From Smallanthus sonchifolius (Eukaryota > Streptophyta > Magnoliopsida > Asterales > Asteraceae), in the NCBI GenBank assembly GCA_023525975.1, contig CM042025.1, positions 1,813,001-1,877,000 of the forward strand: DNA of 64,000 bases, written 5' to 3'. The translations under genes were made by a program, and so were the position numbers. The notes beneath the pieces were generated by a model. The model saw only the letters and a list, made by a program, of their open reading frames with translations. It did not search any database and was not told the origin of the DNA. Of the stretch, positions 33,541 to 45,600 are shown piece after piece (within the stretch, counting starts at the first letter, position 1; each line of letters starts with the position of its first letter).

Positions 33541-35714
33541 ATGGAGAGCAGCGGTGGTGGTAGTATCAGGCCGCCGTGCGGTGGTCGGAGGAGAGTGGTT
33601 GCTACGAAGAAGCGTGACTGGTCCAACTGGCTGCTGGTCAATAACAGCGTTAAGAAGATTCATAGACGTGAAATTTCTTCCAAACGACACCGTTCGTTTT
33701 CCGTCACCAATTCCGTCGACCGCTTTAGGAACATCCGGTTGACGGTAATTTCGCCCTTTCTTATGTACATCTCTTGATTTCAAATTGTTATGCATATAAA
33801 CTATTCAAATTATATTATATGGAGTGATTAAACTTGAGATATGCTAGGTGTGTTGATTTTAGGGTTCCATTGTTATGCATTTAGATCGAAGCACGAGGAG
33901 TATTTTAGGTTTTGTTGATTTCTGTAATTATATTTCTATGTGTATAATTAGTTGATTATACTGTGATTACCATGATTTTGATATTGAATTATGGTAAACC
34001 TTGACTTGATTCCTGAATCTAAGTCAGGTTAATCTAACTTATGGTGTATACATTTGAATGTTGTATATGTTTAATGCATTTCTGCAAGTTTTGTTAATGC
34101 AAGTGTATGAGTGCCCTTGTTTGATACTTTGATTTATCAATGAACTTAGTAATGCTTGAACTGCTTTCAACTAGTGATGCCCCATTATTTTAGTAATCGT
34201 TCTCACATTATAACTTGGTTCTGGTTCCTCTCTTTTAGTGCTGTTGTATAGGTGAATACATATATTTCGTCCCCAACTTGACATCAAGATGAAGTTGGGT
34301 GATAAAGTCTAGAAATTCAAAAGAAACAAACGAGTGGAACTGATACTAGTCGGCCCGATTCGAGAAGGGCTAATCTCCAATACATGAAATTCCAGAAACA
34401 AAAACAAGACAAAAGATAAACAAAACAGGAAATGGAAATACTTAAACATAAACAAGTAGCAGTTACCATCCCTATCATTCAGCCCCCACTTATCCATTAA
34501 CCCCACTCAGCCCTCTACTCCCTGGAAATGGCAATACTTAAACATAAACAAGTAGCAGTTACTATCCCTATCATTCAGCCCCCACTTATCTACTAACCCC
34601 ACTTAGCCCTCTACTACCTGGATCCAGCTGATCCGACCCGCCGACCCGCCAAATATGTATCATTGGGATTCGATACAAAGTATGCTAAGAAATCTAAAAA
34701 AATATTGACCACCCTTCAAAGATCAGGTATGAAGACAACAATATGCCAATAACATCTTTTCATATAACAGGATCATATTTGTTTCCTTTCAGTGATTAGT
34801 GTTACCTTTATAAGAATCCTAAATTTAACATGATTGTAATTCCGTCTCCCAAAATTTATTGATTCTGTGTTCCTTGTTTGATCTTCTTTGACATGCGGAA
34901 ACGTGGAACATGTAGTTGAGAATCCTTATATTTTTATCTTAGTTTGCTACTTAAATTTTAAAAAATAAATACTAACATCCTTTTAAATAACTTTACTCTA
35001 AATTGGATCAGGAACAATATGATACTCATGATCCCAAGGGACAATCGTCATTTGCATTACCATTCTTGATGAAAAGGGCAAAAGTCATTGAAATAGTGGC
35101 GGCACATGGTATAGTATTTGCTCTTGCAAGTTCTGGTGTTTGTGCAGCTTTTAGTAGAGGTAACAGTGCTAATATCTTGTTATCTGCAATTTTTTGTATG
35201 GAACAGTTTCGTAAGTAACCTTCTAAAAGTTCAAAATTTCATATAAATCCTCCTAAATTTCATAATATCATAATTACGCTTTCTAAATGCTAAGAGTATC
35301 ACATCTACCCATTTCATAGTAAATAAAATAAAATTAGTTTATAACAACTTGTTTCACTCGATAACAAAGAGTACATTATGCGGGACGATCAAAAATTGTT
35401 CGTAAAGTTTATAAAAATTATTGTTTTTCTTAATTTTCAAATGATCTACTTAATCAAAATAAGTGTTAATTAGTTTTGACTTTTGACTTGAACATAATAA
35501 CTCAGAATTTCTAAAAGTGATATAGTGCTACTGTGCTAGTTATGTTATAAAAGTTAAATGCAAAAGGCAAGTGGTCGAGATGATTCAAACTAATAACAAT
35601 GTTTTTCTTTTCACTTATTTAGTGAAATAGACTGTTATAAGTAGTTTTTCTATTTTGTATACTATAAAATGGGTAAATATGATATTTCTGAAATTTATAA
35701 GGACCAAGGTGATA

Positions 35715-35748
<34 letters not shown>

Positions 35749-38700
35749 CAGCTGTTCAATTAAGAACCATAATTTTGGTGAGAACCAAAAGAACCATGCA
35801 TTCATACACAAATATACACAAATGCATACATGCATCCTTACTGCATATATGCACAAATGCATACATGCATCCTTAAATATGTGTGTAAATGCATGGTTCT
35901 TTTGGTTCTCTCCAAAATTATGGTTCTTAATTGAACATGTCCCTATATATATATTGAACTTTTAGAAGGATATATATGAAACCAATTCATTTAGGATATC
36001 TGCAGCGAGAACAATCCTGTACATAAAGCTTCTTTTTGTTGGCACTCTAAATGCAGATACAAACAAGAGGATATGCTTCTTGAATATCTTTCCGGATGAA
36101 GTCATCCGTAGCTTGTTTTACAATAAAAATAACGACTCGTTAATAACGGTTTCTGTATATGCTTCAGACAATTTCAGTTCTCTCAAATGCAGATCAACAA
36201 GAATAGAGTGAGTTATCTACTATTTCCTTTTATATGTTCCACCTCCATACAACTAGCGATTTCGAGCCAATTAATTATGAATTGGTCGATTTGGGTTTTG
36301 TTTTATCTCAAATGGGTCAAATTAAAATTATCTAAAAAGGGAATGGGTCAAACAGATTCAAAGTAACCTAATTATGTTTTTATTGCATACAACCTTCTAA
36401 ATTGTTTTATCCAAATTTAAAAGTCTTAAATAATCATTGTAGTAGTATTGCTTTTGTAGTCATAATTAGCACATTAATTTTTACAAAAAGTTTTAGAATG
36501 GACAAGAAGGTTTGGCAGTTTTGACTCCTTTACTTGTGGATGAACATGTCAAACTGGTTGAAAGTTGCCCAAAGTCTGTTTATAGTGCATACAACCTTCC
36601 AACTCATTTTATTTAAAACTTTAGATATCTGTTGTAACAATATTGTTTTTGTAATCATAATTAGCAATTTAGCACATTAATTAGTATAAAGTGTTAAGGA
36701 ATGGGCTAAATAATGTTGGCAATTTTGACCCACTTACTTATGAATGGATTGATTTGGGTTTTGTGTTATGCCTTTATCTCAAACAGGTCCAATAAAAAAA
36801 TAGCTAAAAAGCTACCAGGTCAAACAGGCTGAAAGTCGCCCAAATGCATGCAACCTCCTAAATTATATTATTCAAATATTTAGATAGTTGTCGTAATATT
36901 GTTTTTTAATAATAAATAACACATTAATTGGTATAAGAAGGTTTAAGAAACTGGCCAAAAGTGTTGACCGGCCTGGCCCATTTTTATCTATACCAAAAAT
37001 GGACTATTTCAAACTGAACCTGTTTTGGCCCATTAGCCAGCCCACCCGACCTGTCCTGTTTGCCACCTTTGTCCATTTAGATAATTGGCGGAAGTACTAG
37101 TAATGCTGTATTGATATCTAATCTCACTATGCAAGATACATACAAAGAGGTCAACCAGATGCTGGTTTTCCATTGTTTGAATCAGAGTCTCTGAAATGGC
37201 CTGGTTTTGTGGAGTTTGATGATGTCAATGGGAAGGTGCTCACATACTCTGCACAAGACAGGTACATTCCTTTTGTGAATGTTATATTTCATTGACCGCA
37301 TAAAGATTTTTGTTGACTTTTTCTCTTTTTTCTTTAAAGTATATACAAGGTCTTTGACTTGAAGAATTATACATTGTTATACTCTATAGCAGACAAAGAT
37401 GTAGAAGAAATCAAGATCAGGTAACTTTTTATATCTCTCAACTTCCTCTTTGGCAAAACCAATTGTAGTGTTAGTAGGAGCTGTGAGTTGTCAATTGTAT
37501 ATAAGTGTCTAGCAAAAGTATTTGTAGCTGGAAGGTGTAAAACACCATAAAAGGGCACACACATAAAAAACCGAAATGATACACACAACTAGTTAAGAAT
37601 AAAGGGGTAATTATGCTTTCTTAAAAGCCGCAGCTTATTTTGAAAGCTACTCAATTTTCAAAACTTAAAGCTAAAGTTTTCTCATCCAAACATGACTTTT
37701 ATTTTTCAATGAGAGCTCAATTTCTCAAAAACAAAAGCAAAAGCTCCTAAAAGCTGTGAAAGAAACTTATTATCAAGTAATTTACAAATTATATGTGTTG
37801 ACAAAAGGCGAATGCTATTAAGAGAGTGGTTGAACATTTGATCATTAATATATTTTCTAGTTTGTTTATAAATATCCTGATTTATTTTTTTGATCTAGTA
37901 AATCAGGATACTTATCTTTCTGCAAAAACAAACGAGAACTTAGTGTCCTTCAATCCAAGATCAAATGTTTAGCTACCCTAGAAAACATTTTATCTTGAAT
38001 TGAAGGACAATAATATGTTTTCTAGTTTGTTTTGCAGATAAATAAATTTACTGATTTACATTAATCCCATCGAGTTGTCTTTTATGATGTGATCTCTTCA
38101 GGCTAATTTTTTTTGTCTGCAACAGTCCCGGGATCATGTTATTGATTTTCACTAGGGCTCAGAGCCACGTTCCTTTAAAGATCCTATCAATAGAAGATGG
38201 CACAGTTTTAAAAGATTTTAATCATTTACTTCATCGGAATAAGAAGGTGGATTTTATAGAGCAATTTAATGAAAAGCTTCTTGTTAAACAAGAGAACGAG
38301 AATCTCCAGATTCTTGATGTATGTTCAAGCTTCATTTCCTTAACTTCATAGATCTTGTTAGGGCTTTAATTGTTTTTAAAAGTGGCAATTTTACTTTTGA
38401 ACGGGTAGTGTTGGGTTATGTTTTATCTCAAACAGGTTAAAAGTTTCCCTGTTTTAATGTGTACAACCTCTTAAATGATTTCTATTCAACGATTTAGATT
38501 AACATTGTAATAAGATTGTTTTTGTAATCATAATAACACATTAATGTACAAAAAGTTGTTTGCAGGTTAACCCAACCCGACACGCCCCGTTTTGAATGTA
38601 AAAAGTGACGTCCATTACCTAATCCACTTATCTTGCCACCTCTAGAACTTTACATATAGGATTGATTTCATATATACCCTTCTAAAAGTTCAAACTTAAT

Positions 38701-40621
38701 ATATATCTAAAAATTTCATTACATAATGTTTACTCTTTTAAAACACTAAAAATATCATATTTATTAACTCCATAGTTGACTAAAAATAAAATCACTTATA
38801 ACGATTGGTTTCACTGAATAAACCAAAAGGATAACAACGATAATATGCTGAATCGCCTCAGGGCATATTTTTGGTGTTTTGAACGGATAAACATGATATT
38901 ATGAACTTTAAAATCATATATTAACTTTGAACTTTTAGTAGGATATATCTCCAACCTCGTTAACTACCTTCTCTTTTGTAGGTACGAAATGCAGAAGTGA
39001 AAGAAGTTGGTAGAACTCAGTTCTTGACTCCATCTGCATTTATTTTTCTTTATGAAAATCAGTTATTTCTAACATTCAGAAACCAAACTGTTTCTGTTTG
39101 GAATTTTCGAGGAGAGCTTCTGACATCATTTGAGGATCATGAGTTATGGCATTCGGACTGCAATACAAATAACATCTATATAACAAGTGATCAAGATCTT
39201 ATAATTTCTTTCTGTAAAGATGAATCGAATGATCAAAGAACTAGTGGGAAAGGTACGTTTTTATTCACTATTGTAATAATATTGTTTTTATAACTAGTGA
39301 TCAAGACCTTATAGTCTCTTAAATTATTTGACTGAGCTTTTAGTCAAAGCATGTGCATTCACTAGTTAACTTAAAAATAAAGTGTTTTTTTAGTTTCTAA
39401 GATTTTATTTGATCAATTATGACAGCTAAAGAGAGAACCCTTTTCTAATGTCAAAACCTGTTGGTCGGGCCGAGTTGTACCGACCGACAAACACCTTATT
39501 TTTTTCTTGAGGTTTGTGAATAATGAATGTTCTAAGTTTTTTTAATACATTTTGCATGACTCATGGCCCGTTTGTCATGCATGACCTGTTCAACCCATTC
39601 TCATTTAAACCAAATTTTAATTTTTTTTTTCCAATTTGGCCCATTAGAGGTGAAGGATAACTCAAGCCGACCTATTGAAATTGCCGTCTCTAGTTCTTAA
39701 AGATAAGCTTTTATAAAAATGGTTGATATTTAAGGCATTTTGAACACATCTGATGGCATGCCTTTCGACCCGTATCCATTTTTTCTAAAAGTTAAACCAT
39801 TTGATCTGTTAGAGGCAAAGTATAACCACTTACACCAGTACACCCATAAATGGATCAAAATTGTCTTCTCTAGTTCTTATACATTTGTGTTTGATGATTA
39901 ATGTTTTATGCATTTTGAATACGTATGCATGACGTTCAACCCATATCCATTTTAACCAATCTTTCTAAAATTCACCCGTTTGTCCCACTAGAGTAGGGGT
40001 GTGCAAAACCAAGTCGAAACCATTGAAACCAGCAAACTGAAACTGGGCCGGATCAGACAGGGACCGTTTATGTACGGTCTGTTTCTCGGTCCATAATATG
40101 AGAAGGTTATGTTCTCGGTCCAGTCCTGTTTTCAGTCTGGTTCGGTCCAGTCCAGTTTTCAGTCTGGTTCGGTCCAAAACCGGATTGTTTAGGTGCGGAG
40201 TTGGGCTTGAATCAGTTGCCCAAAAGTTTTGAGCCCATTTTGGGTCCGAACCGGTTCGAAGTTCCAATATTTTCAAATTTTCGGTTTTGGTCTGGTCAGT
40301 TTTTACTGTTAAGACAAAATTTATACCAAGTTGACCCGTTTACCGGTTTATGGGTCAATATTGGCATCTCTAAGACTTCTTATACATCTGCTTTGTGATG
40401 CAGCCGGTTCTATTAATATCAGCAACATATGGACTGGGAAATGTGTAGCTAAAATAAACTCTAGCAACACGATTCTTAATGAAAATAAGAAGCAAAAGAC
40501 GAATGCAAGTCACATGGTTGCAGATGCACTTGAAGAGATAACAGCCCTTTACTTCGATGAAGAACGCAACGAGATTTATACGGGTAATAATCGTGGTTTA
40601 GTTCATGTTTGGTCAAACTGA
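33541..40621 (+). CDS. conserved plant WD40-repeat-like protein, function unknown
   Basis: Eight exons assemble in one frame into 463 residues: 33541-33744, 35012-35159, 36057-36207, 37136-37261, 37340-37420, 38126-38318, 38982-39252, 40404-40621. All introns are GT-AG and the coding total (1392 nt) is divisible by three. The N terminus is basic (MESSGGGSIRPP, KKIHRREISSKR). The rest is beta-strand-rich with propeller-like phrases: ITVSVYASDNFSSLKCR (exon 3), GKVLTYSAQDSIYKVFDLKN (exons 4-5), MLLIFTRAQ and VPLKILSIEDG (exon 6), VWNFRGELLTSFEDHELW (exon 7) and EIYTGNNRGLVHVWSN at the C terminus. Annotations of such proteins usually read transducin/WD40 family protein. It is predicted soluble, probably a scaffold. 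I do not know a demonstrated function. Introns 1, 2, 3, 6 and 7 are loaded with repeats. Confidence 0.9.
34428..34619. repeat. 96-bp tandem duplication in intron 1 of the WD40-like gene
   Basis: The unit starting GGAAATGG at 34428 repeats at 34524 with a few substitutions (TAAACATAAACAAGTAGCAG in both). Intronic, no coding role. Confidence 0.85.
35219..35969. mobile_element. MITE-like inverted-repeat element in intron 2, with nested MITE
   Basis: Inverted ends CCTTCTAAAAGTTC (35219) and GAACTTTTAGAAGG (ending 35969). A related shorter copy lies in intron 6 at about 38677-38945. An (AT)n run and another MITE (35747-35943) lie inside. No TSD was established. Confidence 0.6.
35747..35943. mobile_element. 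197-bp MITE with long inverted repeats
   Basis: GTTCAATTAAGAACCATAAT near the left end is repeated inverted at the right (ATTATGGTTCTTAATTGAAC). Inverted similarity covers about 60 bases per arm. Both sides abut TATATA, consistent with insertion at TA-rich sequence. Confidence 0.82.
36370..36960. repeat. diverged tandem repeat in intron 3
   Basis: Three copies, about 200-260 bases apart, of a segment containing ACAACCTTCTAAATT, TTTTTGTAATCATAATTAGCA and GGTCAAACAGG. A fourth diverged copy lies in intron 6 at about 38400-38560. Confidence 0.7.
38677..38945. mobile_element. MITE in intron 6 of the WD40-like gene
   Basis: Inverted ends CCTTCTAAAAGTTC and GAACTTTTAGTAGG; internal text (GGTTTCACTGAATAAACC) is related to 35330-35370. 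Same family as the larger intron 2 element. Confidence 0.62.
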
Positions 40622-40891
40622 AGACCACAAGAGATTAATAGCTTTAATTTAACAGAATCAAGTGTGTATGATACTAAATATGATTGGTTTTAGGTTTTGT
40701 GAATGTGCAGATTTCGTGGTTGAGTTGCTTGAGCTTTCGTATGTTTTTATTGGATTTTAATGTGCATTAAACATGAATAACTTCCTCAAGTTCTATAAAG
40801 TAGATGCTCCAAACTTGCTGTTTTTCTGAAGGTAGGATCACGGGCTGGTTTAGTTTAGATTTCGCTAACACCGGAACTAAACAGAGAATTT

Positions 40892-41435
40892 GGTTTTCGG
40901 TAGAGGTGTACAAACTGGTTTTTTTGGCGAAACCGGTTTGAGTGGAAGGAGTCAAACCTATCTGATGCGGTTTGGGTCGGACCGGAACAGGGTTGAGGCT
41001 AAACCTGTTCGGGTTAAACCGTTTTTTTTACTTCATTTTTTTTTCTATTTAATTAATAAAATATAAATAAATATAAACTTCCAGAGTTTTTATTAATTAT
41101 TTTAAAAATTACAAAAACATAAATTGAAATACATTACTACAATAATTAATAGGGGGGAAAATGTAAAAAAAAATTGCAAAAAATGCTCCAACGATCATAT
41201 TAATGGTTACATTAACGTTAGAAAAAGGTTCGAAACCAGTTTCACTATATGAACCGACTCAGGTAGGATTTCAAACCGGCGTCCAAATAAAATTTATAAA
41301 CCTATGCTAAACATATGCGTTGGCCTGGATTCCAGACCGGTTTGAATCAAATCAGTTTCTTCCTACACTTGGGTCGGATTTGAAACCGGTTTGACAGGCC
41401 CAAACCAGCTTTTTTTGTACAACTCTGGTTTTCGG
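40892..41435. mobile_element. MULE-type MITE with 9-bp TSD
   Basis: Element 40901-41426, ends TAGAGGTGTACAAA and TTGTACAACTCT (inverted), rich in AACCGGTTT. The perfect 9-bp repeat GGTTTTCGG flanks it (40892-40900, 41427-41435). It is 526 bp with no coding capacity and lies downstream of the WD40-like gene. Related sequence occurs around 52380-52808. Confidence 0.86.
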
Positions 41436-41584
41436 GATGTTAAAAAACCATTTGGTTTTGGTTAACCTTTCTTTTTTAGGTTTTTTCTTATTATTTTGGC
41501 TTAGGCTATTTTAGCAAATAGCCCAAGGAGCAACACCACATATCATAATTTTAGTGTATTAATAACCGGTTTGACAGGCTATTT

Positions 41585-41813
41585 TAGCTTTTGAGGGTGG
41601 TTTTTTGGTGGGTTTAGGTTTTTGGAGGGTTTAGATTTTTGAGGAGTGGGTGGGTGGGGGTGGGGGTGGGGGGTTTAGGTTTTTGGGTGGGGGTGGGGTG
41701 GGGGGTTTAAGTTTTTGGATGAACTACACATATACAGCTCTTTTAATGAGGAGTTTTTTAGTTTTCTCATGTTTTCTAGTGAACTCATCTCTTTGCAAAG
41801 AACCATACATACA

Positions 41814-41849
<36 letters not shown>

Positions 41850-42115
41850 GGTGAGTTCACTAGAAAACTCATTTTCATGAGAAAACAAAAAAACTCATCA
41901 TTAAAGGAGCTGCATATGTGTAGTACACCCAAAAGCCCCACCTCCACCCCCACCCAAAAGCCTAAACCCCCCACCCCACCCCCACCCCCACCCAAAAACC
42001 TAAACCCCCCACCCCACCCCCAAAAAAAACTAAACCCCCACCCCCCCCCCCCCCAACAAAAAAAAAACCTAACCTAAAAGCTAAACTAAACCCAAAAAAC
42101 CACCCCTAAAAGCTA
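41585..42115. mobile_element. foldback element with G-rich/C-rich arms
   Basis: The left arm (41585-41800) is G-rich (GGGTGGGGGTGGGG) and the right arm (41850-42115) is its C-rich inverted copy. The arms also share GAACTACACATATACAGCTC-like and AACTCA...TTTTCTCAT text, and the ends are TAGCTTTT and AAAAGCTA. The loop is a (CATA)n run at 41804-41841. All ORFs here are low-complexity artefacts. Confidence 0.82.
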
Positions 42116-42607
42116 ACTATATGTAGCAAAACGCTAATTTTTTTTTTAAAAGAGGACGACGTGGAGAACAAGGTCTCCGAAACGGTTTTTTAGTTTTTGA
42201 TTTATATTTTGAGTTATGATTTTTTTATTATTTTTTTTACCTTTAATAAATAGTTTTTTGATTTTTCCATGAACAATAAGTTTTCTAATAAATAGTTTTT
42301 TTTACCTTTAATAAATAGTTTTTACCTTTATTTATATATATATATTTTCCATGGATGAAAAATTGTGACCAGCCATACACACCATAAACCTTAAAATGTT
42401 TTAGCATGCAAAACCATCAAAGTAACTGCAACTTTGGTCAAACCAAACCATTCTTTTTACAACAATGAGTTTGCTCAAACATAAAGCTAACTAAACCCCA
42501 ACCATATGACCAAAAATGGAAACTGTAACATATTATCATATGTTACTGTTTCCGCGAAATTATTATTTAAATACGGGGCAAAGAACTGTCAAAACCACCA
42601 TTCATAC
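42116..42607. other. AT-rich DNA and 3' region of the mutase gene
   Basis: Probably includes the 3' UTR of the minus-strand phosphoglycerate mutase gene. No other gene seen. Confidence 0.4.
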
Positions 42608-45600
42608 TCAATCAACGACTTCAATAAGAGTCGTCTCGTAGTCATCAGGTGCTACAAACCCATGCAGATTCATCACAGTTGCAGCTACGTTTGCTAGCCC
42701 ACCACTTGGCACATCCTTGCGGAATTTCACACCAGCTGTTAACCCGGGCCCGCCAATTGCAATTGGCACCTGATTAAAATATTTCAAATACTTATTATCT
42801 CCATATTTCGGTTAAAGAATCTTAGCAAGACAAGTGTCGAATAGCTTACCGGCTGAAGAGTGTGTGATGTTAGAATCTGAACCTGACCATCTTTGAGAAG
42901 AGGCTCACCCTTCTTGTTTCTTTTAACCATGTCTTCAGCATTACCATGATCTGCAGTCACCACAAATATCCCACCCACTTGCTCTACTGCATCAAGAATC
43001 ATCTGCCATCCAAACAAAACCAACCGCCAGAATAAACAATCGATTTAAACAAAAAGAAAAAACTAACCAAATTATATAGAGATGGCTAAACAGGGGTAAC
43101 AGGTCAAAATGGTAATTTTTGGTTGGAAACATAGTGCACGCAGTTTTAAAAGTGCAGTTAATGCGGATTAGCGATGAAGGGTAGAATGGGAAGCTTGAAA
43201 AATAATTTTGAAAGCGGACATTATTTTGTGACAAGCTAAAATAGAAAGGTACACAAACATCACTAGACTTGTCAAAACGTTACGAAAAGATCCTTTTTTG
43301 CATGATTATGTCTCTAAGTTTTATTAAAATAACATTTTCATTAAAAAATTGAAAGTTTAGGGATTTAATCATGTAAAAATAAAGTCCAAAGGCTTACGGG
43401 TGAACTTAGCAAAAGTCAATAGGGTTCTTATGACAGTTACCCTATTATTTTGTGCTAATTTTGATTCCAAATTCCAAAAAATACATAATAACAATAATAA
43501 CTGACTTTTTAATAAAGGTGTTTCAGTTTTGCATGATTATGTCCCTAAATTTTATTCCTAAACAATATTTTTTATTAATTTTTGAAAAATTAGGGATTTA
43601 ATCAAGCAAAAATAAAGCCGAGGGACTTAAGTATTATTTAAGCAAATATATATGATTAAAAAAAATATAACATGGTTCAACCCGTTCATAGTAAACGGGT
43701 TGAAATTCCCATATCTACGAATACCCAACTTTAAAAATATAGCAAGTAGAAGATAACCCAATGAGACTAATAACAATAACACCAAACCCTAAGCATACAA
43801 CAGTTGTTACTATGCAAATCTCGAGACAAAAAACACAATAAGCTTCAAGGATTATATAATCTTTTACCTTAACAGCTTCATCAGCAGCCTTGCAGGCCAC
43901 AACAGTAGCCTCAACATCACCGGTATGTCCAACCATGTCTCCATTTGGTATGTTCACACGTACCTAAAAAGCACATGGAACAGTTTAACACATTAAATAA
44001 ATATCCAAATTAAACTCATTCGTTAAATAAATATTCACATATCTTTCTATTTTATATGCATCGTCATATTCCAGGCGTATGGAGAAATTATTAGTTAGTT
44101 ACCTGGTCAAACTTTCCACTGAGGATAGCATCACGGGCCTTCTCACCAATCTCCAAAGCTTTCATCTTGGGTTGGACATTAAAGGTAATTCCACTATCAC
44201 TTGGAATTTCAACATATTCTTCCAGCTCCGAATTGAAGTATCCAGAACGGTTTCCATTCCAGAAAAATGTGACATGGCCGAATTTGACTGTCTCACTGTT
44301 GAACAATTGAAACAAATGTGGTTAAGTTGAGAAATTTCTTTAAAACAATACAGAACAAAATAAACTAATGAATTTGACTTGGTTACACTATCCATTTACA
44401 AGCATAATCCACGATGATATATGACCACAAGTAGAGGTGGAAACATGGGTCGGGTAACAGGTGACCATGAGTTCGGGTCACAACAGGTCACTTTTGGTGT
44501 GGGTTGGGTAACAGTTTATTTATAAAATGATTTTAGAAGTTCAATGCATTAAAGATGTATGTTAGGCGACTTTCAAACCGTTTGACAAGTTTTATCTCAA
44601 GCTATTTTTTATTTGACTTGTTGTCCAATTCAACCCTACATAACCCAAATCAACCTGTTCATACATATATGGATCTAAAATGCCACCCCTAACAGTATAC
44701 ATATTCTCATACCTGCAAGCAAAAGTGCGGACCCCATTATGCACCAAATACTCGCCAGAAGTCCTATCTATCAATGGAGGAGATACAAGGTAATGACTTG
44801 GAAGCTTGAGCTCCCCATCGTACTGAAGCATGCCAGCATAGCGGATTTTTGGGACCCGCACCCTATCGAATTTATCAAACTTCTCATATTCAAGAGCTTG
44901 AGCAAGCATAGTCATACGATCTGCACGGAAATTGAAAGTCACAACAGCATCACCATCCACAATGGGACCCACAGCCTTTCCACTATCATCAACTATGACA
45001 AATGGGGGCAGGTACTGGTCATTAGCACCAGGGGCCGCTCTAAGTGTCTTGATAGCCTCGACAACATTCTTAAATTTGTGTGGGGCTTCACCAAGAACCT
45101 GAGCATCCCAACCACGTTTCACAACTTCCCAGTCATTCTGCAAAAGGAACATGTCAAGTGTCTAATTTCCCAAATCCCAATAAATATATTTTAAACTGAA
45201 TCCTAATGCCTAGCAGAAAAGTTTTAGATTTTTTTAAGATTTTAAAGAGTCATTTAGTGATGGTGTATGAAGTTGATCATTCATCAATGTGTGAAACATA
45301 TTACTGTTGATGACTCGTTGAGAAAGAGTAAACATAACTGATTAAATGTAGCCAGACATTATAATGGAATGATCATTTGCATTGCATTATCATGTTTGGT
45401 CGGTATGTAGGAATGGAAAGAATGATTCAAGTATCAAGTACTTTGTAGTTTGTACGATATCTATCTTATGTTACTTTTTTTCTTGTTTACCCTTTCGAGA
45501 TATCATTAGACATGACGTTCAGAATAAGATAAATTATCTATTCTACTTTTGTACTTTATCAAGTAAAAATTCATTTATATATCAAATTTTCATATTATAC

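Noticed and set aside
33541..40621. DET1 (photomorphogenesis regulator)
   Set aside because: I considered it because the protein is a large plant WD40-like gene, but the N terminus and exon text do not fit what I know of DET1; left as an uncharacterised family.
41650..42077. Gly-rich and Pro-rich ORFs
   Set aside because: Low-complexity translation of the G-rich and C-rich arms of the foldback element.
44739..45194. 151-residue plus-strand ORF
   Set aside because: Antisense to mutase exon 5, whose frame, motifs and splice sites are conserved.
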